Both the position numbers and the translations under genes were made by a program. Below the pieces are notes generated by a model, which saw only the letters and a list, made by a program, of their open reading frames with translations, was not told the origin of the DNA and did not search any database. A stretch of 64,000 bases of DNA from Clitoria ternatea. Its lineage: Eukaryota; Streptophyta; Magnoliopsida; Fabales; Fabaceae. The stretch covers positions 9,062,001 to 9,126,000 of the forward strand of contig CM075675.1 in assembly GCA_037962975.1 (NCBI GenBank), given 5' to 3'. This document shows, piece after piece, positions 11,860-24,200 of the stretch; the stretch's first letter is position 1; each line of letters begins with the position of its first letter.

Positions 11860-12765
11860 GGATCTCTAACCACAAAGGTTGAGTTCTCATGATTGTTAAT
11901 TTTTTTATTGGCTTAAGGCTCATTCCCCTTAATGTTTTATAAACAACCTTTCTTCCCAAAGGTTTTGTCAGAGGATCAGCCAAATTCACTTATGACTTCA
12001 TATACCCTATGAAAACTGTTCTATTATTTAGCAGCTACTTTACCACATCGTGTCTCAAACGAATATGTCTATTCTTACCATTGTAAGATTTATTTTTAGT
12101 AATGGCTTATACAATGCATAGATACTGAAGATGTTGATTTTATTCTTGATGAAATATCTGCTAAAAAGTTTCTCAACCACTAAGCCTCACTATTAGCCAA
12201 TTCTAGAGCAATAAACTCTGACTCTATAGTGGATCTAGCAATAATATTTTGTTTGACTGCTCTCCAAGCAACAACACCTCCACCTAGTGTGAACAAATAA
12301 GCACTAGTATATTTTGTCTCATCTGAATCTGAGTCCAGTTAGCATCATGGTATCCTTTTAATATCGCAAGATATCCATTGTATAATATACCATAGTTTAT
12401 GGTACCTCTCAAATATTTCATTAGTCTTACTAAGGTAGCCCAATGCTCATTATTTGGATTATGAGTCTATCTACTCAATCCGACCACAACATATGCTATG
12501 TGAGGTCTCGAATAATTCATCAAATGTAATAGGCTCCCATAATTTGAGCATATTTGGATTATGAAACGAGTTCTCCTTTATTTTTCTTTAATTAAGTGTT
12601 GTAATCATAAGGAGTACTCACTGGTTTTGATTCAAAATATTTAAACTTTTAAAGAAGTTTCTCAATATAATGTTCTTAAGAGAGCATTATATTATTATCC
12701 TTTCTTATGATTTTAACACCCAAGATAACACTTGCCTTACCCATGTCCTTCATATCAAAATTAAC
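11860..12765 (-). pseudogene. Decayed Copia RT end and RNase H
   Basis: Minus-strand translation gives the end of a Copia reverse transcriptase (FDMKDMGKASVILGVKII, about 12710-12765). Next comes RNase H with SDSDETKYTSAYLFTLGGG, AWRAVKQNIIARSTIESEF and ALELANSEA (12150-12330), and finally NLADPLTKPLGRKVVYKT (11900-11980). Several stops interrupt it, mostly at former Gln codons. At about 12765 the RT is fused to unrelated sequence that begins ATGACTGACACAATG and could be the start of gag, so a large internal deletion is likely. The element belongs with the LTR at 9850-10089. Confidence 0.7.
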
Positions 12766-13177
12766 GGCAGTGGGAAAGAAGCACTATTGTCATTGATGGC
12801 AATATTGTCGTTGTTGGTCATGTTATCGTTCATTGTGTCAGTCATCGTAAACCCTTAAGATTGTAGGAAAAAATAGACTGAGGTGTGTGGAATCACATTT
12901 CCCTTAAGGGTTCATGCGTCAAAGGTGTGACCCCCAAGATACAGTAGCCCTTTTGTATAGAGAGAGGACGCAAAACTCGTAAAAGATAAAAGAGAGTTTT
13001 CAATAAACCCAGAACTAAAGGGAAGTCAGAGTACGTTTTATATATAAAAGAAGAAATAATATAGCGGAAATAATTAACGATAAAGATGTTACACGCGGAA
13101 ATAAATTTATCAATTAAATCTCGTTAATGATAAAGACATTACAAAATAAAATATTTAAACGCGTATTAATCAACATA
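12766..13177. other. Unassigned stretch, possibly Copia 5' region
   Basis: It sits between the deleted Copia and the stub of the SIRE-like 5' LTR. A TTTTATATATAAAA run lies at 13034-13047. It may include the gag start and leader of the minus-strand Copia. I cannot assign it with confidence. Confidence 0.3.
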
Positions 13178-13201
13178 TTTAAGTCTAACTATAAACCATC
13201 A
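13178..13201 (+). repeat. Stub of the SIRE-like 5' LTR
   Basis: The last bases before the primer binding site, TAAGTCTAACTATAAACCATCA, closely match the end of the 3' LTR at 34812-34833 (TAAGTCTAACTCTGAACCATCA). Upstream of about 13178 the match stops, so almost the whole 5' LTR has been lost or replaced. Confidence 0.65.
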
Positions 13202-13203
13202 AT

Positions 13204-13215
13204 TGGTATCAGAGC
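13204..13215 (+). promoter_or_regulatory. Primer binding site (initiator Met-tRNA)
   Basis: TGGTATCAGAGC follows the LTR stub after two bases. This is the standard minus-strand primer site, complementary to the 3' end of initiator methionine tRNA, in plant LTR retrotransposons. Confidence 0.9.
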
Positions 13216-13262
13216 TTGTCCTTTGGATTGATCACTACAATGAGTGAAAAGGAACAAGATCT

Positions 13263-16200
13263 ATGACAACTTCTCAGAGTAATCAGCTTATTGCAGAAGG
13301 TTCTTCTATTAAGAGACCACTAGCGTTCTTTGGTGAAGACTACCCATATTGGAAGGACAGAATAGAGATGTTTATCAAATCCACTTAGTACAGCCTATGG
13401 GCAGTCATTACAAATGGTGATTACACTAGTGGAAAAAGGACTTTTAAGCACGGTTCTGGTGACCTTTTAAGCACGGTTCCAGAACCGTGCTTGTTCCCAG
13501 CGTGCTAATAGATAAGGACTTTTAAGCACGGTTCCGAACCGTCTTCGTAGGGGGTTTTAAGCACGGTTATTCTAACCGTCTTCGTAGGCTAGTTTTAAGC
13601 ACGGTTCATTTGAACCGTCTTCGTAGGGTTTTTTTTAAAAAAAAAAATTCTTTTATTTTTTTAACAAAATTAGAAACTTAATCATCGGCTCAGGTTTAAC
13701 AAAATTACAATTATTCATCAAATTATCTAAAACTAACATTACATTCTATTCTAATTAATAACTTACAAGAAACATTACATTACATTATCTTAAGCAACCT
13801 GTTCCTTCTCCTGGAGAAAGTTACTTGCCTACTCGTTTCATTTTCTATGCGCTTCATCTGAGTTTTCCCCTCACCATCCTTTCTCATCTGAACCTAGAAC
13901 TGAAAATGATTGAGATCTAGTTAACCATACCAAACAAAATGAAGGATTCAGTGTTTCCATAAATATAAAGTGAATATTAAATGAAATTAATATTTAAATG
14001 AGAAGAATACGAACCAATGGAAGAAAATGAGTTGAAGAACACAAAGCAATGTAGTCGTGAGGGAGGAGAGAAGGGACAACTCTGTGAAGGGAAGATGGGT
14101 GCGGAGGGAGGAGGAAGACGAAGAAGGAGAATGGAAGGAGGGAATGTTTAGTTGAAAAGTGAAATGGAGGGAGAGAGGGAGGAGACGTGTTCGAGAAAAG
14201 TGAAATGGAGGTAATGGTGGGAGGAGGAAGAAGAGGAGGGAAAACAATTTTCGAGAAAATGCACTTATAAGCACGGTTCTGAGGGGAACCGTGCTAGTAG
14301 CTCAATTTTTTATTACTTTTAAGGACGGTCCCCCTTCAACCGTCCTCGTAGCTCAATTTTTTATTACTTTTCAGAACGGTTCCCTTACAACCGTCCTTGT
14401 AGCCTCACCTTTAAGCACGGTTCAAACCAACCGTGTTCGTAGCCTCACTTTTAAGCACGGTTGCCACTCAACCGTCCTCGTAGCCTCACCTTTTAAGGAC
14501 GGTCCCCCTTCAACCGTCCTCGTAGCTCAATTTTTTATTACTTTTCAGAACGGTTCCCTTACAACCGTCCTTGTAGTTCACCTTTAAGCACGGTTCAAAG
14601 CAACCGTGTTCGTAGCCTCACTTTTAAGCACGGTTGCCACTCTACCGTCCTCGTATGTGTTTTCAAAAATTTCAAAAATGCCACCGCCTCTTTTTTAGCA
14701 CGTTTTTGACATAACCGTGCTCGTATCCTGTCCTCGTATCCATTTTCTGCACTAGTGTTATGCAGCTCTTATTGATGAAGATGGAAAGCCAAATTAGAGG
14801 ATTAATGGACTACGATTAAAATAAGGAAAATAGAGATCAATGCCAAAGCCAGATTCCTTCTCACTTGTGCTCTAAGCAAATCAGAGTACAATAAGGTATT
14901 TAGCTATAAATCAATTAAAAAAGTCTAGGGTGCCCCTCAACGTAATTATAAAGGAACCTTTAATCTAAAAAGATCCAAAAAGATATTGTTGACAAAGTAG
15001 TATGATATTTTTAAGAAGGAGGATCATGCAATAGTTAATTAGATGTTTAAAAGATTCTAAACCCTGCTGAATGAGCTTAAAGCTCTTGGAACAACACCTT
15101 CCACAGAAGATATTAATCTTAAGCTTCTTGGAAGTATGCTAGAAAGATTTAATGCCAAGTGCTCACCTTTTGAGGAAGCTAAAGATCTAAGTACCTTCTC
15201 TCTAGATGAACTCGTTAAGGTACTTAAAGTGCATAAAATGAAGTTGAAATAGAAGGAAGTTACCAAGCCTTCCTCTTCCAAAAGCATTGCCCCAAAGTAT
15301 GATGAATCAGGCAAAAAAACAAAAAATCTTAAAAGCTAAAGAGTCCACAAGCTCAGAACTAGACTTTGATGAGTCAGGTGTAGATACAAATGAAGAGTTG
15401 GCCCTTGTGAAAAAAAGATTTCACAGGTTGCTGATAAAAAAGTTCAGATTTGAGAAATTCCACATAAAAGATCACAAAGGTAAAACTCAATTTAAGTTTA
15501 AAACTGAAAAGTCTGCTCTAGAATGTTTCAACTACAGGAAACCAGCACACATGAAAACAAAATATCCTCTATTAAACAAAGACTAAAAGGACAGAAAAGA
15601 AAAGAGAAAATTACATAAGAAGCAAAAGGGATTGATCACTTGGGATGATGAAAGTTCTTCCAATTCTAGAGAGTCTAATGAAGAGACAGAGTCTGCCCAG
15701 ATTTGTCTCATAGCTGATAAGGAACAAGACTCTAAAGCCAGTTCAAGTGATTCAGAATTTGAGGAAGTAAGCTATTCTGAACTTAAACAGAATTATGATT
15801 TGTTGTTTAATGATTTTTCTATGTTGTTGAAAAACTTTAAGAAATTGAAAGTGAAACATATTGATATGATTACTGATTTTGAAAACCAGATTTCAAAATT
15901 GAAAGGAGAAGATTTTGATAAAAGTATTCAAAAAGAAATGGAATAAAATGAAAGAATGCACCTTGAAGAATTAAGTAGACTTAGACAAAAGAATCTTGTT
16001 TTAAAAACCAATTTTGAAAATACCAAAGTTTGTTGCAAATCTCAAGCTGATGAAATCATTAAACTATAGAAGCAAGTAAGTTTACTTACTTCAGACATGG
16101 GCAAGTTTGTTAATGACATTGAGAATTTGAATAAGCTTTTGGGAAAATCTCAAGATGATCATAGCAGACCAGGTTTGGGCTATGTAGAGAAAAATGATTT

Positions 16201-18222
16201 CAAAAAATCTTTATCTCCTTCTTTGATTTTAAAGAATTAAAAGCATGTAAAGTGTAATTATTGTAAAAGGCATGGTCATGTAATAAATGATTACAGGAAA
16301 AGAAAGAAATGAAATAAAAAAGTTGCTAACCATATAGGACCAAAGAAGATTTGGGTACCAAAATCATTGATCATTCCTATTGCAAGTGTGCTTAAAGACA
16401 AGGATAAAGCCACTACATTGGCATCTGAACAGTGGATGCTTGTATCACATGACAAGAAGAAGGTCTATATTCCCAAACTTTGAGAAGTTTAAAGGTGGAA
16501 CAGTCACCTTTGGAGGAAACTAAACTGGAAAGATCATAGGGTCTGGTAGAGTAAGTAAAATTCCTTCACTTGTCATTGAAAATGTTTATTTGGTTGAACG
16601 TTTAAAACATAACCTACTAAGCATTAGTTAATTTTGTGACGGTGAGGTCTCTTTGACAAAGAAAAGTGTACTGTCATCAACCATGATGGAACCATACTTT
16701 TCTCTGCAAACAGACATCACAACCTATACAAGGTTGACTTGAATAAACTAAATGATCAAAATGTAACATGTTTGTTTTCAAACTCTGAGAAAAGGTGGAT
16801 CTGGCACAAAAAGCTTGGGCATGCGAGCTTAAAACATATTTCAAAACTTCATAGAAAAGGCCTTGTGAAGGGACTGCCAAAGATTTCTTTCAACAGTTCC
16901 CTACCTTTGAAGCATTCCAAATAGGGAAACAACATAAAACCACTTTTGAAGACAAAAATGTTGTTTCCACTATCAGATCTTTAGAATTATTACATTTAGA
17001 TTTTGTTTGGTCCATCTCAAGTATAGAGTTTGGCAAGAAAGTAGTATGGATTTATCATTATTGATGTTATACAAGAATGACATGGGTATACTTCCTAACA
17101 CACAAGGATGAGTCTGTGAAAGTATTCAAGATTTTCTGTAAGAAAATCACGAATGAGAAAGGATTATGTATTGGTACAATAAGATGTGATCATGGCAGAG
17201 AATTTGAAAACGAAAATTTTGAGAATTTCTACAATGAGTTTGACATAACTTATAGTTTTTTTTCTCCAAGACAACTCAATAGAATGGTGTTGTGGAAAGG
17301 AAAAACAAATCTCTACAAGAAATAGCCAGAACAATGCTTTATGAAAATAATCTTGTAAAATATTTCTGGGAAGAGGCTGTGAGCACTTCTTATTATATTC
17401 AAAACAGAATCCTTGTCAAACCAATACTGAACAAGACTCCTTATGAATTGTGGAGGGGAAAAAGACCCAACATTTCATATTTTCACCCTTTTGGGTGCAC
17501 TTGCTATGTCCTTAACGTAAAAGATCATCTTGGAATATTTGATTCTAAGTGTGACAAATGGATATTCATGAGGTACTCAACCACAACAAAGTCTTACAGA
17601 GTTTTCAATACAAGAACTCAGACCATTGAGGAATCAATGCATGTAAGGTTTGATGATCTTCAAGAGACTGGCAGTAGACTGACAGATCTAGATCTTGATG
17701 ATTTAGGTGTATAACAGCAAGAATCTAAACAAGATCAGCAAAAATCAGACCCTGCTCAATCAAAACCAAATGAAGAGAGAAATGGAGAATTTGAACAACA
17801 ACCATCAGTATCTGAACCAAAGAAACCTAGGGATTGAAACTACAAAGCTTATCACCCTTCGGACCTCATAATTGCAGATCAAGCTGCTGGAGTCAGGACC
17901 ATATCCAAACTTCTCAATCAATCCACCATAACTCTTATTTAAGAACTAAAACCCAAATCTGTTGTAAAAGCTTTGAAGGATACTAACTAGATCATTGCCA
18001 TGCAAGAGGAATTGAACCAGTTTAAAAGAAATAAGGTCTGGAGCCATATACCAAGACCTGAAAACAAAGGCAATATTAGAACCAAGTGGGTCTACAGAAA
18101 TAAGCTTGATGAGGATGGAAAGGTTGTTAGAAACAAAGCCAGACTTGTAGCACAAGGCTACAATACCAGCAAGAAGGTATAAATTTCACTAAAACCTTCC
18201 CCCTGTAACCAGACTAAAGGCT
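13263..18222 (+). pseudogene. SIRE/Maximus-like Copia gag-pol, first part
   Basis: The frame starts MTTSQSNQLIAEGSS at 13263 and continues with a UBN2/DUF4219-type gag (PYWKDRIEMFIKS). The CACTA insertion at 13424-14757 breaks it, and it resumes about 14770. Gag shows two worn zinc knuckles, CFNYRKPAHMKTKY near 15527 and CNYCKRHGHVINDY near 16255. In both, Tyr replaces Cys, which fits G-to-A changes. Between them lies an acidic, coiled-coil-like stretch (15640-16180). Next come the GAG-pre-integrase (WIWHKKLGHASLKH, 16798), an integrase core (17077-17714, with a VERKNKSLQEIAR-like motif out of frame) and the start of RT (TKWVYRNKLDEDG, ARLVAQGYN, to 18182). Stops and frameshifts are many. The gypsy element at 18228 interrupts RT, which resumes at 30276. 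Confidence 0.85.
13424..14757. mobile_element. Non-autonomous CACTA element, TSD TTA
   Basis: The ends are CACTAGTGGAAAAAGG and, inverted, CACTAGTGCAGAAAATGG. TTA flanks both sides (13421-13423, 14758-14760), as expected for the 3-bp duplication of CACTA elements. The 1334-bp body has no transposase. Both subterminal zones (13440-13625 and 14270-14730) are packed with TTTTAAGCACGGTT and AACCGTCCTCGTAG motifs in opposite orientation. The middle holds an AG-rich stretch (14040-14250) that only gives spurious frames. It splits the gag of the SIRE-like element at the codon for a Tyr in NGDY. It would depend on a transposase supplied elsewhere. Confidence 0.93.
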
Positions 18223-18227
18223 ATAAG

Positions 18228-21203
18228 TATAACGTCTTGCCTAATTATTAGGCACTAACCATGCAATTAAAGTTAATTAAATATACCATGCTATACTGAT
18301 TAATAAAAATACAGAGAAAAATTTTTGCATTTTAAAAATAATGAAGGTGAAGGGAAACTTATATAAAAAGAGGTTGAGAGAGGCGCTTTCAATTTGTTAA
18401 ACACATAATACCATTTCATGATGGTAAAAATATTTCCCGAAACAATCAAAAGATGGTTAAATACAACAAAAAGAAGGAGATGGAATCAGGGTCACTCGCT
18501 TGAGCGAGGCCCTGACTCACTTAGGCGAGGTCAGCGAGGGTCGCTTGAGCGAGGCCCTCACTCGCTTGAGCGAGTTCCTATATACAGACCTGGGCGAGCC
18601 ACCAAGAGCGCTTGAGCGAGGGAAGCAACATACATTAGGTCCCCCATTTTGCTTGAGCGAGCTTATCTCGCTTGAGCGAAATCGCTCCACGGGCACCACC
18701 AATAATACACGCTTGAGCGAGAGGCCCAAGCAAACCCAATCGCTCACGCGAAGACACTCCAGAACCTAATCAACGTTCGCTTGCTTGAGCGAGCCACGCT
18801 CGTTGGAGTGAAATGAACACAGAATCCTTTTACCAAGCGCTTTCTCGAGCGAGGCCATGCTCGCCTGAGCGAGATTCATCTAGTAACCACTCCTTCTAAT
18901 GTATGCATGTCTCGCCTGAGCGAGAATCATTCCCGCTTGAGCGAGACTAGGCCAGAGGCCACACTACTGACACTAAGACTCTCGCTCGAGTGAGAACCCA
19001 TCTCGTTTGAGCAATTTATGCAGTACATACATAAATACTAAAAATTTTCACATAATCTAACATGCTTAAATCTTCATATGCACCACTTGGCCTAGATTAT
19101 CCATTCACACACATTCAAACATGAAGTTGAGGTTAATTCTAAATCAATATGCACATCAATCCTAACTCTAATTCGTTAAATGCATCACAATCAAGCTTAC
19201 CACTCCGTATGCTTTTTACACAAAACCAAAAATTCATGAGATCCATCATTTCTTTGTTCAATCATCTAGACACTAACAATTCACATATAAATGGCTTCAT
19301 AATCATCAAGACAATAAATAATCTATACACAACTTGCATCATTCATGATTCACAATATAAACAAGACCTGCCCATAACAATTTATCATCTACACATAATA
19401 TTGGCTCTATGCCAATGTGCATCAAATTTATGAAAATCAACATTGCCATCCCCACCTTACTACCTCATCAACATGAGTTCATATCCTTATCAACCAACAT
19501 AAAGATTCTAACTCATCATCTATCACAATCATTCATAACTCAGGTTGTCATTATTCCTACCACATCATAACCACATTGACTATATGCTAGGTTAATCCAA
19601 CACACACATGAAACATATTATGACATTACATACATAAAACATATTATATATTACACACATCATTTATTTTATAATTTTCTTCGCTCCTTGGCATCAGTTC
19701 TCCGCTTGGCGCACCTCTGGGGCATCAACCTCCTCCCTGTCACTGGTTACTAAATTAAAGGAAACCACAACAAAGGTGAGTGTTTGGTATCATAATTAAT
19801 TTAGAATGGTAAATAAATAATAACATACATGATTAACTAATTGTTATCCCTAATACTAGTTCACTAATTCTAGCTTATGCAAATAATGTTACTTCTCTTT
19901 ATCCACCAATTTATATCTATAGCTTCCTAGCTTCATTCAAGTTTCAGTATCCTCAATGTACAATTCACAACCAACAAATATGATAAAGCACATTCACATC
20001 ATCACATAATATCAACAATTTCATCGAATATCACAACTGACTCTCACATAATTCAACACCTAGTATCCGGATACTAAAGGATCGGCCTTCAGCTGATGGT
20101 CCTACTTGACACCCCGTGAACCCTGCTTGGTCCACCGAGTCCTGCTTGACTCTCCACCTCAACCACTGGGTCCTACTTGACTACTGGTAGCTCAACTGGG
20201 CACAAAAACCATAGGAGCCAGAAAATCGAGTCTATACACATCAATTTATCACAACTCAGAATGCTTTAGTTTAATAACTACCATAAACTGCCTACAATTT
20301 CATATTCATACATACATACACATACAATTATTATTTAGTAACTTTTCTCAGTGTTTCGAGATTTAGTTAGATGTCCCAAGCTCGACGTACATACCTATTC
20401 TATTTAATTACAACCTGAAAACCCCTTTACCTCGATTCCAAGCTTCAATGATTTGTTCTTGATGTCGGTTGCATCCTCTAGACAGTTGATTCAAGGTTCC
20501 ACTTCCGAATCTAACACCCCCTTCACCACTTGGACTTCCGGCATTCATTTCACTACCTACGAAGGTCAAAATACAAAACTCATCAATGTTATACTACTCT
20601 CATTGCTTTAAATATCATTTCCAAGCTCCCATGTGTAGAAGGAATGGAAAATAGAACCCCCCACCATGCATGGCCATTCGGCTAGAGAGAAAAAGTAAAG
20701 GGAGAAAGAGATAGTTCAAATTGATGGGTCCATATTGTTTACATCGAAGCCACGATCCCAGAAACGTGATCAATTTGAAGTTCCAACACAAAACGGACCT
20801 CCAATAGGAAGCTAAAAGCTCTCGACCATCGTGAAGCGAAGAAGAAGAAGAAGAAAAGCTCGTGTGAAAGAATGAGGAAGAAGAAAGAAATTTTGTTATT
20901 TAAGACCCAAGGGCAAAATGGTCATTTTTCCTATTTCTTTTTTATATATTTTTTCTTAAAGTTTTAATCAAAAGTTTTACTTTTAACCCTTATTGGTAAC
21001 TTCTAAATTTACCTTCATCTAATTATACCTCATTTAAGTTTTATAATAAATCAATCAAATAAATTTATTTAATTCCACAACATTTAATTATTTATAATTA
21101 TATTTATAATAATAATAATTCCCAAAAATCTAAAATAAATTTGAGGACAATTATTAATATTTTCTGCCAATCAAAGATTTTAACTTAATTATTCAGGATT
21201 TTG
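18228..21203 (-). repeat. 3' LTR of gypsy element 1
   Basis: It aligns with 25888-30270 minus the solo LTR. Compared with that copy it lacks about 145 bp near 20233 (present as about 27910-28055 in the other LTR), with short matching bases at the break. It also lacks about 20 bp near 18430. Its inner end (TTCAGGATTTTGTCC, 21193-21207) has lost the usual GATGTTACA and polypurine tract. The array of CGCTTGAGCG palindromes lies at 18493-19015. Confidence 0.88.
18493..19015. repeat. CTCGCTTGAGCGAG palindrome array in LTR
   Basis: About fifteen exact or near copies of CGCTTGAGCGAG or CTCGCCTGAGCGAG occur in 520 bp, separated by unrelated spacers of 10-60 bp. Each is an inverted repeat of six bases around a two-base centre. 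The same array sits in the other LTR at 26169-26700, and related arrays lie at 10341-10830 and 41880-42045. Repetitive SLERG/RLSE-like frames here are artefacts. Confidence 0.85.
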
Positions 21204-21222
21204 TCCCCAAAATTGACGTACC

Positions 21223-24200
21223 TTATTGGAAAAGATCGGGGTACAACCGCCTCATGTCTGATTCCAACTCCCATGTATAGGTTATTCCATTTAGATTTTG
21301 ACACTTAACTTTCACTAAAGGCACCTCCTTGTTTCTTAACCGCTTAGTCTGATACCCTTCTATACAAATAAGTGCTACTTCCACCGTCAAGTCCTCTTTT
21401 AACTCAATAGAATCTTCCGGGACAATCATCGAATCGCAAGGGATATATGCCCTCAGTTGTGAAACGTGAAACACATCATGGATGTTAGTTAATGATCGAG
21501 GAAGGTTCAGTCTATAAGCTACCTCACCAATCCGTTCCAAGATCTGATATGCCCCGATATACCTCGGGTCGAGTTTCTGGCTTTTCAATACCCGACCTAC
21601 ACCCCTCATAGGTGTCACCTTCAGAAATACCCAATCTCCTACTTGAAACTCAAGTGGCCTATGACGATTATCATAGTAACTTTTCTGTCGATCATGGGTA
21701 ATCTTTATTTTCTCTCAAATCAAGGCAACCTACTCATTCATTTCTTGGATCAGTTCAGGTCCTAAATGGATAGCATCACCATTTTCATTCCAACATAGAG
21801 GTGTACGACACCTTATACCATACAAAGCTTCATATGGAGCTACACCGATGCTACTATGGTAATTGTTATTATACGCAAACTCCACCAATGGCAAATACCT
21901 CTCCCATGAACCACCTTGCTCTAACACACAAGCACAGATCATGTCCTTTAAAGTCTGGATAGTGCGTTCAGATTGGCCATTAGTTTGAGGATGATAGGCT
22001 GAACTTAACCTTAATTCGGAACCTAGCTCTTGCTGTAAACTCTTCTAGAATCTGGAAGTAAACCGCGGGTCACGGTCGGAAATAATACTTGAAGGCACAC
22101 CATGCAGTCTCACAATCTCAATGATATATAACCTGGCCAGTCTGTCCAACGACCATTTCATATTCATAGCAAGAAAATGGGCACTTTTGGTCAATTTATC
22201 CACAACCACCCAAATAGCATCACATCCAGAACGAGTCCGAGGCAACCCGGATACAAAATCCATCGTGATACTCTCCCATTTCCAAATTGGAATCTCAGGT
22301 GGTTGAAGCAATCCAGGAGGCCTCTGGTGCTCGACCTTACATTTCTGACATACCACACAAGATCTTACATACTCAGTGATCGCTCATTTCATGCCTGGCC
22401 ACCAGAATTCTTTCTTCAAATCATGGTACATTTTTGTAACACCAGCATGAATGCTTAAGGAACTTTTATGTGCTTCAGATAATACCAACTTCCTGAAATC
22501 ACCCATAGCAGGCACAACAACATGGTTTCTAAACCGCCAAATACCATCACGTCCTTTAGTCAAACTCATTTCCTTGCCCTTAGCTTGGACATCAAGTAGC
22601 CTCATCAATTCTTCATCAGATTCCCGGGCCGCCGCCAAGGATTCCAGAAATTCATTTGAGATCTTCAGTATTTCCACAACCATCTGATTCAGGGCTTGCC
22701 TGACAACCCTAACATTCATGTCACAAAAATCCTCTAATAATTCCTGCTCCTTTCCCATCAAGTAGGCTGCATGCAAGACTTTCCTGCTCAAAGCATCAAT
22801 AACAACATTTGCTTTGCCAGGATGATATCTCAGATCAAAATCATAATCCTTCAGGTACTTAACCTATCGCCTTTGTCTCATGTTTAGCTCCTTCTGATCA
22901 AATAAGTATTTCAAGCTCTTGTGGTCACTAAATACCACAAAACGAGAACCATATAAATAATGGCGCCATATCTTTAATACAAATACCACCGCTGCAAGCT
23001 CAAGATTGTGAGTAGGGTAATTCTGCTCATGTCGTCTCAATTGCCTTAAAGCATAGGCAATCATCCTGTCATCCTGCATCAGTACACATCCTAAGCAAAA
23101 CTTGGATGCATCACAATATACCACAAATTATTTCGTTATATCTGGTAGTGCAAGCATAGGTGCAGTAGTCAAACACCGCTTCAGAGTTTGAAAACTCAAT
23201 TCACACTTCTCCGTCCACACAAACAGATTCTCCTTTCTCGTCAATCAAGTCAAAGGTAGCGCAATTCGAGAAAATCCTTCAATAAAGTGGTTATAATAAC
23301 CAGCCAATCCCAAGAAACTTCTAATTTTAGTCATCGACCTAGGCCTCTCCCAAGCCATAACCGCCTTAATTTTGGATGGGTCAACAGATACGCCATTACG
23401 GGAAATCACATGTCCCAAGAATTGTACACTTTCTTCCCAAAAATCACACTTCGACAGTTTAGCATATAACCGCTTCTCGTGCAACACCTACAAAATAATC
23501 TGAAGATGTTGTGCATGCTCCTCAAGAGACTTTGAATACACCAGTATATCATCAATGAACACTACTACAAATTGATCTAAATATGGTTGGACGATCTGAT
23601 TCATATAATCCATAAAAATAGCTGGAGCATTGGTTACTCCAAACGGCATCACAACATATTCAAAGTGACCATAACGAGTCTGAAATGCAGTTTTCGGGAC
23701 ATCCTTGAATTTCACCCTAATCTGATGATATCCCGACCCTAGGTCAATCTTGGAAAATACCACTACGCCCCGTAATTGATCCAATAAATCATCGATCCGT
23801 GGAAAAGGGTATTTGTTTTTGATTGTCAGTTTATTTAACTGTCAGTAATCGATACACGTTCACATACTACCATCCTTTTTCTTCGCAAGTAATACCAGAG
23901 CACCCCACGGTGATGTACTTGGCTGAATAAATCCCTTATCCAGCAACTCATTGACCTGTTTCTTAACCTCTGCCAACTCTACCGAAGACATCCTATAAGG
24001 TGCAGAGAACACAGGTTCGGCCCCAGGAATCAAATCAATGGCAAAATCAATCTCCCAATTAGGAGGCAATTCTGGAATATCTTCCGGAAATACATCAGGA
24101 AAATCATACACCACCGGAATATGAGTAGGCATAAGATTATACCGCCCCTCCGAAACAAATAGAATAACATAAGTTGTAGAGACATCACTCACCACGTTCT

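Noticed and set aside
13987..14274. 95-codon Ser/Leu/Pro-rich minus-strand frame
   Set aside because: Product of an AG-rich stretch in the non-autonomous CACTA; no domain and no conserved motif.
18418..18769. SLERG/RLSE repeat proteins in the gypsy LTR (also 26131-26425)
   Set aside because: Readings of the palindrome array in several frames; no start context, and the region is LTR.
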